Assembly (NCBI RefSeq): GCF_041200175.1
Contig: NZ_CP165727.1
Span: forward strand, 3,261,501 to 3,325,500
Source: Streptomyces sp. R33
Lineage (GTDB): Bacteria > Actinomycetota > Actinomycetes > Streptomycetales > Streptomycetaceae
DNA length: 64,000 nt
Direction: 5' to 3'
The notes beneath the pieces were generated by a model. That model was not told where the DNA came from. It made no database searches and was given only the letters and a program-made list of their open reading frames with translations. Positions 34,516-43,697 of this stretch are shown piece after piece. Within the stretch, counting starts at the first letter, position 1; each line of letters opens with the position of its first letter. Position numbers and translations under genes: made by a program.

Positions 34516-35139
34516 TCAGCGCGCAGGCGACGAGGCCGTCCCCTGCGGCTTGCGCCACATCGGCCACATCAGCGGCCCCTGCGGCAGCTGCACCGCCTCG
34601 CCCGTGAACTCCCAGCCGAGCCGCTCGTACAGCCCCTTGCTGCGCTCGCTGCTCGCCTCCAGGTACGCCGGCACGCCCTCGCGGTCGCAGCGCTCGAGCA
34701 CCGGCCGCATCAGCTCGGTCCCGAGCCCCTCGCCCTGCCGGCCCGGGGCGACCGCGATCATCAGCAGGTACTCGTGCTCCTCGGCGGTCGGGTGCACCGC
34801 GCCCGTCAGCCGGCCGACCAGCTCGCACCTCTCGTTGCCGGGATCGGCGACCGCACGCATCCTCGCCGGAACGTCGTCCTCGGCGGCTTCCCCCTCCGGC
34901 TCGCCGGCCGGGATCCGCAGCCACAGCGCCGCCGCCGAGCCGTCCACCGCGTAGTCGATCCGGCCCTCGGCCAGCGCCACGTCCACGAAGACGCCCAGGA
35001 ACCTTCCGTGCACCGCGGCCCGGTGCTCCGGATCCGGGAAGACCCAGCTGCTCACCGGGTCGGTGCGGAAGGCCTCGTCGAGCAGCCGCGCCACCGCGTC
35101 CCGGTCCGACTGATCCGCCTGACGTATCTCCAGCGCCAC
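34516..35139 (-). CDS. GNAT-family N-acetyltransferase
   Basis: The product has 207 residues. The acetyl-CoA binding motif A reads LLMIAVAPGRQGEGLGTELM, with motif B YLEASSERSKGLYERLGWEF, typical of GNATs. The N-terminal half (EIRQADQSDRDAVARLLDEAF) follows the fold. No ligand is indicated. The stop lies about 70 bp from the zinc-ribbon gene start on the same strand, so the two may be co-transcribed. A hairpin lies upstream at 35208. Confidence 0.85.
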   Translation of the reverse strand: MALEIRQADQSDRDAVARLLDEAFRTDPVSSWVFPDPEHRAAVHGRFLGVFVDVALAEGRIDYAVDGSAAALWLRIPAGEPEGEAAEDDVPARMRAVADPGNERCELVGRLTGAVHPTAEEHEYLLMIAVAPGRQGEGLGTELMRPVLERCDREGVPAYLEASSERSKGLYERLGWEFTGEAVQLPQGPLMWPMWRKPQGTASSPAR

Positions 35140-35207
35140 TGGTCACACCCTTCGCTCACGTTTCAACTGCCGCGGGCGATCCTAGAGTTGGCGCCGGAAC
35201 ACCGGAA

Positions 35208-35245
35208 AGCCCTGTTCCGGCAGGATGCAGTGCCGGAACAGGGCT
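35208..35245. terminator. Hairpin terminator downstream of the polyprenyl synthetase gene
   Basis: 15-bp perfect arms AGCCCTGTTCCGGCA / TGCCGGAACAGGGCT with an 8-nt loop, placed 80 bp after the stop of the minus-strand encapsulin operon. GC-rich near-repeats (GGTACGGGCCTGCGTACGGG) follow. Confidence 0.8.
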
Positions 35246-35325
35246 TGCGCACGGGGCTCGGGTACGGGCCTGCGTACGGGGGCCCGGGTGCGGGGCCCGG
35301 GTGCGGCCTTCGCCGCGCTACGGGC

Positions 35326-36378
35326 TCACCGGGTCCGCCGGGTGACGAACTCCGCCAGCGCCAGCAGCCCGCCCGCCGCCCCGAGGTCCGGCACGGCCCG
35401 GGACAGCAGCTGCACCGCCCGGCCCATCCGGTCCGCGGCATGGGCCTGCGCCCAGTCCCGGCCGCCGGCCCGGTCCACCGCGTCGGCGGCCTTCCGTACG
35501 TCCTCCTCGGCCATGGGACCCGCGTACAGGGCCGCCAGCTCCTCCCCCGCCGCGGTGCCCGAGGTGAGGGCGGCGACGACCGGGAGGGACTTCTTGCGGG
35601 CGATCAGATCGGCCCCGGCGGGTTTGCCGGTGTGCCCCGGATCCCCCCAGATGCCGATCAGGTCGTCGATCAGCTGGAAGGCCAGCCCGGCCTCGCGCCC
35701 GAAGGCGTCCATCGCGTCGACCTCGTCCGGCCCGGCGCCGGCGTAGAGCGCGCCGAGCGCACAGGCGCAGCCCAGCAGGGCCCCGGTCTTGGCCGTCGCC
35801 ATGGTCAGGCACTCGTCGAGCGAGACGTACGGCCGCTGCTCGAAAGCGCAGTCCGCCTGCTGGCCGGCGCACAGCTCGATGACGCAGGCCGCGAGCCGCG
35901 CCGAGGCCTGGGCCGATGCGGGGTGCGGATCCTCCGCCAGCAGCCGCAGCGCGAGCGCCATCATGGCGTCGCCGGTGATGATCGCGTCCGGTATCCCGAA
36001 GACGGTCCAGGCCGTGGGCCTGCCCCGGCGCTTCGTGTCCTTGTCGATGACGTCGTCGTGCAGCAGCGTGAAGTTGTGGGCGAGCTCCACGGCCACCGCC
36101 GCCCGTACCGCGCCCTCGGCCGTCTTGGCGTCCGGGCCCCGCAGGGCCCGGGCCGCGGCGAGCACGAGGGCGGGGCGGATGGCCTTGCCCGCGTTGCCCG
36201 CGGCCGGGGTGCCGTCCGCGTGCTGCCAGCCGAAGTGGTACATCGCCACGCGCCGCATCGATCCCGGGAGGTTCTCGACCGTGCGGCGCAGTTCCGGGTT
36301 GACCGTTTCTCTTGTCCGCTCCAGCAGGGCCGCGGCCTCCTGCCCCTCGCCGGTCGTGATCGCCTCAGTGGTGCCCAT
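35326..36378 (-). CDS. Encapsulin-associated polyprenyl synthetase (family 2 cargo)
   Basis: The product has 350 residues. It is an all-alpha trans-isoprenyl synthase with FARM HDDVIDKD (Asp108-Asp112) and the second Asp-rich motif QLIDDLIGIWGD (Asp238/Asp239). The flexible, low-complexity N-terminus (MGTTEAITTGEGQEAAAL) is the kind of disordered segment that targets cargo into family 2 encapsulins. The shell gene is 42 bp upstream on the same strand. Chain length and substrate are not determinable; similar genes are annotated as family 2 encapsulin cargo polyprenyl transferases. Confidence 0.88.
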   Translation of the reverse strand: MGTTEAITTGEGQEAAALLERTRETVNPELRRTVENLPGSMRRVAMYHFGWQHADGTPAAGNAGKAIRPALVLAAARALRGPDAKTAEGAVRAAVAVELAHNFTLLHDDVIDKDTKRRGRPTAWTVFGIPDAIITGDAMMALALRLLAEDPHPASAQASARLAACVIELCAGQQADCAFEQRPYVSLDECLTMATAKTGALLGCACALGALYAGAGPDEVDAMDAFGREAGLAFQLIDDLIGIWGDPGHTGKPAGADLIARKKSLPVVAALTSGTAAGEELAALYAGPMAEEDVRKAADAVDRAGGRDWAQAHAADRMGRAVQLLSRAVPDLGAAGGLLALAEFVTRRTR

Positions 36379-36420
36379 GGCGTGTCCCCCGATCCCGGGT
36401 CGTCGTGCTCGGCAGGCCGC

Positions 36421-37827
36421 TCAGCGCCAGCGCGCGATCTCGACGTTCTCCAGGATGCCGAGCGCGTCCGGCACGAGCACCGCGGCGGAGAAGTAGGCCG
36501 TGACCAGGTACGAGATGATCGCCTGTTCGCTGATCCCCATGAAGCGCACCGACATGCTCGGCTCGATCTCGTCCGGGATCCCCGGCTGGTGGAGGCCGAT
36601 GACGCCGGACTCGTCCTCGCCGGTGCGCATGCAGAGGATGGACGTGGTGCGGGCGTCGCTGATCGGGATCTTGTTCGACGGGAAGATCGGCACCCCGCGC
36701 CAGGAAGGCACCCGGTGCCCGTCGACGTCGATCGACTCCGGGTACAGACCCCGCTTGTTGCACTCGCGGCCGAAGGCGGCGATGGCCTTGGGATGGGCGA
36801 GGAACAGCTTGGAGCCGCGGCGCATGCTGAGCAGCTGGTCCATGTCGTCGGGGCTGGGCCCGCCGTCGTGCGGCTGGATGCGCTGGTCGTAGTCGGCGTT
36901 GTGGAGCAGGCCGAAGTCGCGGTTGTTGAGCATCTCGTGCTCCTGGCGCTCGCGCAGCGCCTCGACCGTGAGCCGCAACTGCTGCTCGGTCTGGTTCATC
37001 GGCTGGTTGTAGAGGTCGGCGACGCGCGTGTGCACCCGCAGGACCGTTTGTGCAATGGAGAGTTCGTACTCGCGCGGCTTGGCCTCGTAGTCCACGAAGG
37101 TGCCGGGCAGGACGGCCTCGCCCTGGTGGCCGGCGGAGAGGTCGATCGCGGCCTCGCCGTACTTGTTGGTGCGCTGGGCCGGCAGGGACCGCTGCGCCTC
37201 CACGTGCGCGCGCAGCGAGTCGACCCGGTCGGCGAGGAGCTGGAAGTCCTGGCGGGACAGGACGAGCGCGGTGCCGGAGGTGACGGCGCGGGCGGTGTAC
37301 TCCCAGATCGCCTCCCCGTCGACGAGGGAGTCCTCGCCGAAGTAGGCGCCGTCCGCGACGGTCCGCAGGACCGCGTCCTCGCCGTAGGGGCCGGGGCCGA
37401 CCTGGTCGATGCGTCCATGGGCGAGCAGGAACACCTGGTCGGAGGCGCTCCCGAAGGAGGTCAGCTCCTGGCCGGCCTCGAAGTCGACCTGCCGGCACCG
37501 CTGGGCGAGCTCGGAGAGCACGTCCAGGTCCTCGTAGCTGCGCAGCAGCGGGAGCTCGCCGAGCTCGGCCGGGATGACCTGGACCTGGGTCCCGGTCTTG
37601 ATGAACTCCACGCGTCCGTCGCCGACCGAGTAGCTCAGCCGCCGGTTCACCCGGTAGGTGCCGCCCTGGACGGACACCCACGGGAGCATCTTCAGGAGCC
37701 ACCGCGAGGTGATCTCCTGCATCTGCGGCGCGGACTTGGTCGTGGTTGCCAAGTTCCGCGCGGCCGATGTCGCAAGACTCCGCTGCGGTGTCTGGACCTC
37801 GGGTTCGGAACCTGCCTGGACCGACAT
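36421..37827 (-). CDS. Family 2B encapsulin shell protein with cNMP-binding-like insertion (EshA-like)
   Basis: The product has 468 residues. The HK97-like capsid fold is interrupted near residues 90-205 by a Crp-type cyclic-nucleotide-binding domain ([20 protein letters not shown], a phosphate-binding cassette without the classic Arg). C-terminal capsid features are [31 protein letters not shown] and [14 protein letters not shown]. Family 2B shells form about 24-nm icosahedral compartments. Streptomyces EshA/EshB belong here. Its cargo enzyme gene follows. Upstream are 250 bp of leader shared with divergent nsrR. Confidence 0.92.
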   Translation of the reverse strand: MSVQAGSEPEVQTPQRSLATSAARNLATTTKSAPQMQEITSRWLLKMLPWVSVQGGTYRVNRRLSYSVGDGRVEFIKTGTQVQVIPAELGELPLLRSYEDLDVLSELAQRCRQVDFEAGQELTSFGSASDQVFLLAHGRIDQVGPGPYGEDAVLRTVADGAYFGEDSLVDGEAIWEYTARAVTSGTALVLSRQDFQLLADRVDSLRAHVEAQRSLPAQRTNKYGEAAIDLSAGHQGEAVLPGTFVDYEAKPREYELSIAQTVLRVHTRVADLYNQPMNQTEQQLRLTVEALRERQEHEMLNNRDFGLLHNADYDQRIQPHDGGPSPDDMDQLLSMRRGSKLFLAHPKAIAAFGRECNKRGLYPESIDVDGHRVPSWRGVPIFPSNKIPISDARTTSILCMRTGEDESGVIGLHQPGIPDEIEPSMSVRFMGISEQAIISYLVTAYFSAAVLVPDALGILENVEIARWR

Positions 37828-38038
37828 GTATTTCCCTTTCGATCACTCCATGGATCTGCGGGATGCAGCCTTCCAGTACGGAACGTGGTGGGACCATTAC
37901 ACAAAAGGGTGGGACTACTCCGTCAGGGCGTGGGCACTCTTTGGAGTTCATCTCCTTTCACTCGAGGCCTCTCCCATCCCACTGGTTCCGGCCATCGGGC
38001 CATGCGGCGCCCCGGAACGCGTCGGCGGAGCCCCGTTT

Positions 38039-38061
38039 AATTTGCATGCAAGATGCGAATT
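38039..38061 (+). promoter_or_regulatory. NsrR-type operator upstream of nsrR
   Basis: AATTTGCAT-N5-ATGCGAATT is a 23-bp imperfect palindrome (one mismatch between arms). It ends 17 bp before ATG 38078. Its size and layout match known NsrR boxes, suggesting autoregulation. Confidence 0.65.
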
Positions 38062-38077
38062 TTCTAGGGTGGGGGCC

Positions 38078-38533
38078 ATGCGGCTGACCCGATTCACCGA
38101 CCTGGCGCTGCGCGTCCTGATGCGCCTGGCCGTCGCGGAGGCGGACCTCCCGACCACGCGCGACGTGGCGGCGACGATGGAGGTCCCGTACACGCACACG
38201 GCGAAAGTGGTCGCCAGGCTGCAGCACCTCGGCCTGGTCGAGGCGCGCCGCGGCCGCGGCGGCGGGCTCGCCCTGACCACCGCCGGGCGGGCCGCATCGG
38301 TGGGCGGAGTGGTCCGCGAGCTGGAGGGTGCGGGCGACGTCGTGGACTGCGACGGCACCACCCCCTGCCCGCTGCGCGGGGCCTGCGTCCTGCGGGGCGC
38401 GCTGCGCCGGGCCCAGGAGGCCTTCTTCGCCGCACTGGACCCGCTGACGGTGGACGACCTGGTCGCGGCGCCCACCGGCCCGCTGCTGCTGGGCATCGCG
38501 GGCGGCCCGCCGGGGCGGACCGAAACCCCCTGA
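38078..38533 (+). CDS. nsrR: Rrf2-family NO-sensing regulator
   Basis: The product has 151 residues from ATG 38078; the open frame extends far upstream but only this start fits the family and GGGTGGGGGCC spacing. A winged HTH (residues about 1-75) contains LTRFTDLALRVLMRLAVAE. Three cluster cysteines are C91, C97 and C103 (DCDGTTPCPLRGAC), the [4Fe-4S]-binding set of NsrR that responds to nitric oxide. The flavohemoglobin gene hmp follows 121 bp downstream with a matching operator. Confidence 0.93.
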   Translation: MRLTRFTDLALRVLMRLAVAEADLPTTRDVAATMEVPYTHTAKVVARLQHLGLVEARRGRGGGLALTTAGRAASVGGVVRELEGAGDVVDCDGTTPCPLRGACVLRGALRRAQEAFFAALDPLTVDDLVAAPTGPLLLGIAGGPPGRTETP

Positions 38534-38602
38534 CCCGACGGCCGGATGGCCGGTTCCCGCCACGGGCCGCCAACGGCCCGAACGGGTGTACCCACGTCCA
38601 AA

Positions 38603-38625
38603 AATACGTATCTCAGATACCAATT
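38603..38625 (+). promoter_or_regulatory. NsrR-type operator upstream of hmp
   Basis: AATACGTATC-TCA-GATACCAATT, 23 bp, is close to the Streptomyces NsrR consensus (AACAC-type half sites). It lies 29 bp before the hmp start, so repression and release by NO are expected. Confidence 0.8.
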
Positions 38626-38654
38626 CAACGAGAACGACCTGCGAGGAGCCCCGG

Positions 38655-39875
38655 ATGCTGTCCGAGAAGTCGACCGAGACCGTACGCGCCACCCTGCCCG
38701 CCGTCGGCGCGGCCATCGGCGACATCGCGGAACTCTTCTACGCGAAGCTGTTCGCGGCCCACCCGGAGCTGCTGCGCGACCTGTTCAACCGCGGCAACCA
38801 GAACGCCGGCCTCCAGAAGCAGGCCCTCGCCGGATCCGTCGCGGCCTTCGCGACCCACCTCGTCGCCCACCCGGACACCCGCCCCGACGCGATGCTGCAC
38901 CGCATCGCGCACAAGCACGCCTCCCTCGGCGTCACCCGCGAGCAGTACGCGGTCGTCCACCGCCACCTCTTCGCGGCGATCGCCGAGGTCCTCGGCGAGG
39001 CGGTCACCCCCGAGGTGGCCGAGGCCTGGGACGAGGTCTACTGGCTGATGGCCAACGCCCTGATCGCCATCGAGGAGCGGCTCTACGCCGAGCAGCAGGT
39101 CCTCGCCGGCGACGTCTGGCGCACCTGGACGGTCGCCGCCCGCGTCGAGGAGACCGCCGACTGCACCACCTTCCACCTGACGCCGGCGGACGGCTCCCCG
39201 GCCCCCTCCCCCAAGCCCGGCCAATACGTCTCGGTCCAGGTCGAACTGCCCGACGGGGCCCGCCAGATACGCCAGTACAGCCTCTCCGGCGCGCCCGGCG
39301 CCCCGGTCCGCTCGATCACCGTCAAGCGGGTCCACGGCCCGGCCGCCACGGGGCCCGACGGCGAGGTCTCCCACCACCTCCACACCCGGATCGGAACCGG
39401 CGACACCCTGCGGGTCTCGGCCCCGTACGGCGATCTGGTCCTGCGCGACTGCGCCGCCCCGGTCCTGCTCGCCTCGGCCGGGATCGGCTGCACCCCGATG
39501 CTGTCGATGCTGGCCCACCTCGCCGACACCGGGCACCCGGCCCCGGTGACCGTCCTGCACGCCGACCGCTCCCCCGCCGACCACGCGCTGCGCGGCGACC
39601 ACCGGGCGCTGACGCACAAGCTGCCCGACGCCTCTGCCCGCTTCTGGTACGAGGCCGGCGCCGAGCCGGGCGACGGCGAAGGCCGCCTCGACCTGTCGGA
39701 CGTCCCGGTGGCCCCGGGCACCACGGCGTACCTGTGCGGGCCGCTCCCGTTCATGCGGTCCGTCCGCGCACAGCTGCTGGCCAAGGGGGTGCCCGCCGCG
39801 GACATCCACTACGAGGTGTTCGGCCCGGACCTGTGGCTGGCGTCGGCCTCGGCCACTGCCGAGGCCTCTGCATAA
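38655..39875 (+). CDS. hmp: Flavohemoglobin, nitric oxide dioxygenase
   Basis: The product has 406 residues from ATG 38655 with GAGGAG at 38643-38648; the frame is open further upstream. The globin domain (1-145) has a B10-type Tyr in ELFYAKLFAAHPELLRDLF and the proximal His in RIAHKHASLGV (H88). The FAD-binding domain carries RQYSLSGAPGAPVRSITVKR; the NAD-binding domain carries ASAGIGCTPMLSML and YLCGPLPFM. It converts NO and O2 to nitrate. Control by NsrR is visible from the operator upstream. Confidence 0.95.
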   Translation: MLSEKSTETVRATLPAVGAAIGDIAELFYAKLFAAHPELLRDLFNRGNQNAGLQKQALAGSVAAFATHLVAHPDTRPDAMLHRIAHKHASLGVTREQYAVVHRHLFAAIAEVLGEAVTPEVAEAWDEVYWLMANALIAIEERLYAEQQVLAGDVWRTWTVAARVEETADCTTFHLTPADGSPAPSPKPGQYVSVQVELPDGARQIRQYSLSGAPGAPVRSITVKRVHGPAATGPDGEVSHHLHTRIGTGDTLRVSAPYGDLVLRDCAAPVLLASAGIGCTPMLSMLAHLADTGHPAPVTVLHADRSPADHALRGDHRALTHKLPDASARFWYEAGAEPGDGEGRLDLSDVPVAPGTTAYLCGPLPFMRSVRAQLLAKGVPAADIHYEVFGPDLWLASASATAEASA

Positions 39876-40027
39876 CTGCCGTGACGGGTGGGCCGGTCGG
39901 GACGAGTGTCCGGATCGGCTCGCTCACTGTACGAAGGCACTAGCCCGGAGGGGCAGCCTCCACTACACCGGAGAGCAACGAGGTGGACACGCAAGGTGAC
40001 CACCGCGCACCCGGAGAGGAGGCGGCC

Positions 40028-40618
40028 ATGTCCGCACCCATGTCCGCGGACCGGTTCATCGGCGCACTGCGGAACGAGGGTCTGACCGTCGTCGAGGTCG
40101 GCGCCTGGCGCACCCACAACCGCAACCACAAGGGCCCGTGGGGCCCGGTGAACGGGGTGATGATCCACCACACCGTCACGCACGGCACGAAGTTCACCGT
40201 CGAGCTCTGCCGCGACGGCGACGACGCCCTCCCGGGGCCGCTCTGCCACGGCGTGATCACCAAGGACGGCCGGGTCCACCTGGTCGGCTACGGCCGCGCC
40301 AACCACGCCGGAGCGGGCGACTCCGACGTCCTGGCGGCGGTGATCGCCGAAAAGCGGCTCCCGCCGGACCGCCGCGCGAACACCGACGGCAACCGGCACT
40401 TCTACGGCTTCGAGTGCGAGAACCTCGGCGACGGCAACGACCCCTGGCCGGAGGTTCAACTCGACGCCATGGCCCGCGCGGCGGCGGCCGTCTGCCGGGT
40501 CCACGGCTGGACCGAACGCTCGGTGATCGGCCACCTCGAATGGCAGCCCGGCAAGCCCGACCCGAGGGGCTTCACGATGGACGCGTTCCGCGCCCGCGTC
40601 GGCGAACGCCTGGAATAG
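40028..40618 (+). CDS. N-acetylmuramoyl-L-alanine amidase (PGRP/amidase_2-like), no signal peptide
   Basis: The product has 196 residues from ATG 40028, with GGAGAGGAGG 5 nt upstream. The amidase_2/PGRP fold shows zinc ligands His47/His48 in NGVMIHHTVTHG and a later His in VIGHLEWQPGKPDPRG. It hydrolyses the bond between MurNAc and the stem peptide. No signal peptide or wall-binding domain is present, so it resembles phage-type endolysins or an intracellular lysin released by lysis. Neighbouring genes give no hint of a prophage. Confidence 0.83.
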   Translation: MSAPMSADRFIGALRNEGLTVVEVGAWRTHNRNHKGPWGPVNGVMIHHTVTHGTKFTVELCRDGDDALPGPLCHGVITKDGRVHLVGYGRANHAGAGDSDVLAAVIAEKRLPPDRRANTDGNRHFYGFECENLGDGNDPWPEVQLDAMARAAAAVCRVHGWTERSVIGHLEWQPGKPDPRGFTMDAFRARVGERLE

Positions 40619-40756
40619 CCGCGGGACAGCCGCCCCACGACCGGCACCCCGTCACCCCTGCCCGCGCCCTGCGGGCAGGAACCCGCCGGTCCGACCCTGG
40701 GCCGGCGGACGGCGGACACGGCGGGCGGCGGGCGGCGGGCGGCGGACAATGGGTGG

Positions 40757-41665
40757 GTGAACCGCTCCCCCGACCCCGGCGTCGTCCTGCAGCCCCGACC
40801 GCCCTCCCCGCTGCTGGAGGTTCACGACGAGCGGTTCGGGCAGTACGGGGTGCGGCTGCTGCTGAAGCGCGACGACCTCGTGCATCCCGAGCTGCCCGGC
40901 AACAAGTGGCGCAAGCTCGCGCCGAATCTGCGGGCTGCCGTAGAGGGGGGCTTCCCCGGGGTGGTGACCTTCGGCGGGGCGTACTCGAACCACCTGCGGG
41001 CCACCGCGGCGGCCGGGCGGCTGCTGGGGATGCCGACCGCCGGGATCGTCCGCGGCGACGAGCTCGCCGGCCGGCCCCTCAACGACTCGCTGGCCCGGTG
41101 CGCGGCGGACGGGATGCGGCTGCACTTCGTCACGCGCTCGGAGTACCGCCGCAAGGCCGAGCCCGAGGTGCTGGCCCGGCTGCTGGCGGGGGCCGGCGCG
41201 GCCGGCTCGTACGTCGTCCCCGAGGGCGGCAGCAACGCCCTCGCCCTGCAGGGGTGTGCGGAGCTCGGGCGGGAGCTGCGGGACATGTCCGACGTGGTCG
41301 CGGTGGCCTGCGGGACGGGCGGCACCCTGGCCGGGCTGGCTGCGGGGCTGGGCCCGGGGCAGCGGGCGCTGGGCGTGCCGGTCCTGGCGGGTGGGTTCCT
41401 GGAGGCGGAGATACGTTCCCTCCAGGAGGCGGGCTTCGGGGGGCCGGCCGGGGTCTGGAGCCTGGCGGAGGGCTTCCACCACGGGGGGTATGCGCGGGTG
41501 CCGGCGCTGCTGGAGGCGTTCGCCGCGGATTTCGGGGAGCGGCACGGGTTTGCGGTGGAGCGGATCTATGTGGCGAAGCTGCTCTGGGCCCTGGCGGCCC
41601 TGACGGAGTCGGGCGCCTTTCCCCCGGGCACGGCCCTGACCGCCGTCGTGACCGGCCGTCCGTAG
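40757..41665 (+). CDS. PLP-dependent 1-aminocyclopropane-1-carboxylate deaminase / D-cysteine desulfhydrase-like protein
   Basis: The product has 302 residues from GTG 40757. It is a fold-type II PLP enzyme: the Schiff-base Lys lies in LPGNKWRKLAPNL, and the substrate/PLP-phosphate motifs are VVTFGGAYSNHLRATAAAG and VACGTGGTLAGLAAG. The family includes ACC deaminase and D-cysteine desulfhydrase; bacterial proteins of this length are usually annotated with both names. Substrate cannot be chosen from sequence. The 130 bp upstream contain short GGCGG repeats only. Confidence 0.85.
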   Translation: MNRSPDPGVVLQPRPPSPLLEVHDERFGQYGVRLLLKRDDLVHPELPGNKWRKLAPNLRAAVEGGFPGVVTFGGAYSNHLRATAAAGRLLGMPTAGIVRGDELAGRPLNDSLARCAADGMRLHFVTRSEYRRKAEPEVLARLLAGAGAAGSYVVPEGGSNALALQGCAELGRELRDMSDVVAVACGTGGTLAGLAAGLGPGQRALGVPVLAGGFLEAEIRSLQEAGFGGPAGVWSLAEGFHHGGYARVPALLEAFAADFGERHGFAVERIYVAKLLWALAALTESGAFPPGTALTAVVTGRP

Positions 41666-41748
41666 TCCGCCGCCGGCTGCTCCCGCTGCGCGGAGCCCCT
41701 CCCCGCCCGCCCTTCCCCCGTTCCCCGGGGCTGCGCCCCCGGACCCCC

Positions 41749-41771
41749 GCGCCCCGAACGCCGGCGGGGCC
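41749..41771. repeat. Interspersed Streptomyces-type intergenic repeat, copy 3 (inverted)
   Basis: GCGCCCCGAACGCCGGCGGG followed by GCC, the reverse complement of the element at 14689. It lies between the convergent PLP enzyme and antiporter genes and probably acts in termination. Confidence 0.6.
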
Positions 41772-41783
41772 GATGGTGCGCGG

Positions 41784-43361
41784 TCAGGCCGCGTCCTCGC
41801 GGTAGGCCGCCGCTTCCTCCAGGTCCAGTCTGCGGAGCAGCCCCCGGAGCATCTCGTCGTCGATCCGGCGGTGGTCCCGGAGGGTCACGAACACCTCGCG
41901 TTCGGCCGCGATCATCTCCCGCGCGAGGCGCCGGTAGACGTCGTCCGCCGATTCGCCGGTGACCGGGTTGACCTCCCCCAGCCGCTCCCACACCGCGTTG
42001 CGCCGCCGTTCCATGACCGTGCGCAGCCGCTCCGCCAGCGGCGGCGGCAGCGCGTTCTCCGGCTCCGTCAGCAGCTCCGCCAGCCGGTCCTCCGCCGACC
42101 GCGAGGCCTCGCTCTGGGCCTGCGCCTCCGCCAGGGTCTCCGCCTGCAGGTCCCGCGGCGGCAGCCGCAGCAGCCGGATCAGCGGCGGCAGCGTCAGGCC
42201 CTGCACCACCAGCGTGCCGATCACCGTCGTGAAGGTCAGGAAGAGGATCAGGTTCCGGTGCGGCACGCCCATCGGGACCGAGAAGGCGATCGCCAGCGAG
42301 ACCACCCCCCGCATCCCGGCCCAGCCCACGATCACCGGCGCCTTCCAGGTGGTGTCCGGCTCCCGGTTCCGGATCCGCTCCGAGAGCCGCGGCACGAAGG
42401 TGGCCGGGAACACCCACACGAAGCGGGCCACCACCACCGCCAGGAACACCGCCAGCGCGTACCAGGCCGCGTGCCAGCCCTCGTACTCCTCGAGCCCCTT
42501 CAGGACCACCGGCAGCTGGAGGCCGATCAGCAGGAAGACCACCGACTCGAGGATGAAGGCGACCATCTTCCACACCGCCTCCTCCTGGAGCCGGGTCGCG
42601 AAGTCGACCTGCCAGTTGCGGTGCCCGAGGTACAGCGCCACCACGACCACCGCGAGCACGCCCGAGGCGTGCACCCGCTCGGCCGCCGCGTACGCAACGA
42701 ACGGGATCAGCAGCGACAGCGTGTTCTGGAGCAGCGGCTCCCGCAGCCGCTTGCGCAGGTGGTGGATCGGCACCATCAGCACCAGGCCCACCCCCACGCC
42801 CCCCACCGAGGCCAGCAGGAACTCCGCGATCCCGCCCGCCCAGCCGGCGCTGACCCCGATCGCCGCGGCCAGTGCCACCTTGTACGCGGTGATCGCGGTG
42901 GCGTCGTTCACCAGCGACTCACCCTGGAGGATGGTGGTGATCCGGTTCGGCAGCCCCAGCTTGCGGGCGATCGCCGTCGCGGCCACCGCGTCGGGCGGCG
43001 CGATCACCGCGCCCAGCACCAGCGCCACCGGCAGCGACAGCCCCGGCACCACCAGGTACGCCGCGTACCCCACGGCGAGCGTCGCGAAGAGCACGTAACC
43101 GACCGACAGCAGCGCGACGGGCCGTACGTTCGCCCGCAGGTCCAGGTACGAGCTGTCCACCGCGGCCGTGTACAGCAACGGCGGGAGCAGCAGCGGCAGC
43201 ACGATGTGCGGGTCGAGGGCGTACGAGGGCACGCCCGGGACGTACGAGGCCAGCAGCCCGGCGGCGACCAGCAGCAGGGGCGCGGGCACCCGGGTCCAGC
43301 GGGCGGCGCCCGCGACGACCGCGCTGACCGCCACCAGCGCCACCAGCGGCAATACCTCCAT
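41784..43361 (-). CDS. Na+/H+ antiporter (CPA1/NhaP type)
   Basis: The product has 525 residues from ATG 43361, with GAGGGTGG upstream; the open frame extends to 43781 but only this start fits. About 12 membrane segments occupy residues 1-395, with the CPA1 ion-site motifs GAVIAPPDAVAATAIA and GESLVNDATAITAYKV. A 130-residue cytoplasmic tail follows, rich in Arg/Glu and coiled-coil-like (LAEAQAQSEASRSAEDRLAE), probably regulatory. It exchanges external H+ for cytosolic Na+ or K+ for pH and salt balance. It is divergent from the UBP zinc-finger gene. Confidence 0.92.
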   Translation of the reverse strand: MEVLPLVALVAVSAVVAGAARWTRVPAPLLLVAAGLLASYVPGVPSYALDPHIVLPLLLPPLLYTAAVDSSYLDLRANVRPVALLSVGYVLFATLAVGYAAYLVVPGLSLPVALVLGAVIAPPDAVAATAIARKLGLPNRITTILQGESLVNDATAITAYKVALAAAIGVSAGWAGGIAEFLLASVGGVGVGLVLMVPIHHLRKRLREPLLQNTLSLLIPFVAYAAAERVHASGVLAVVVVALYLGHRNWQVDFATRLQEEAVWKMVAFILESVVFLLIGLQLPVVLKGLEEYEGWHAAWYALAVFLAVVVARFVWVFPATFVPRLSERIRNREPDTTWKAPVIVGWAGMRGVVSLAIAFSVPMGVPHRNLILFLTFTTVIGTLVVQGLTLPPLIRLLRLPPRDLQAETLAEAQAQSEASRSAEDRLAELLTEPENALPPPLAERLRTVMERRRNAVWERLGEVNPVTGESADDVYRRLAREMIAAEREVFVTLRDHRRIDDEMLRGLLRRLDLEEAAAYREDAA

Positions 43362-43436
43362 CGAAGATCCACCCTCGCTCGTCGTCGCTGATCGGCATTC
43401 GTCCTGCGGCGCCCGCACGTCAGTACGCTGGCCATC

Positions 43437-43697
43437 ATGAGCGAGTGCACCCACGTTCCCGAACTGCCGCGCCCCGAGCCCGTCCCGACTGCCCTGACCT
43501 GCCCTGAATGTCAGGTGCTCGGAAGTCATCCCGTGCAGTTGCGGATGTGCCTGGGGTGCGGGTACGTCGCGTGCTGCGACTCCTCGCCGCACCGGCACGC
43601 CACGGCGCACCATCAGAGCACCGGCCATCCGATCATGCGAAGCTTCGAGCCGGGCGAGACGTGGCGGTGGTGTTATGTCGACGGTTCGATCGTCTGA
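43437..43697 (+). CDS. UBP-type zinc finger protein
   Basis: The product has 86 residues. A Cys/His set (CTHVPELPRP, CPECQVLG, MCLGCGYVACCDSSPHRHAT, HHQSTGHPIM) follows the zf-UBP pattern, which binds the C-terminal diGly of ubiquitin-like proteins in eukaryotes. Bacterial versions are common in actinobacteria and often sit next to CPA1 antiporters, as here. Function is unknown. The divergent promoter region is only about 75 bp. Confidence 0.85.
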   Translation: MSECTHVPELPRPEPVPTALTCPECQVLGSHPVQLRMCLGCGYVACCDSSPHRHATAHHQSTGHPIMRSFEPGETWRWCYVDGSIV

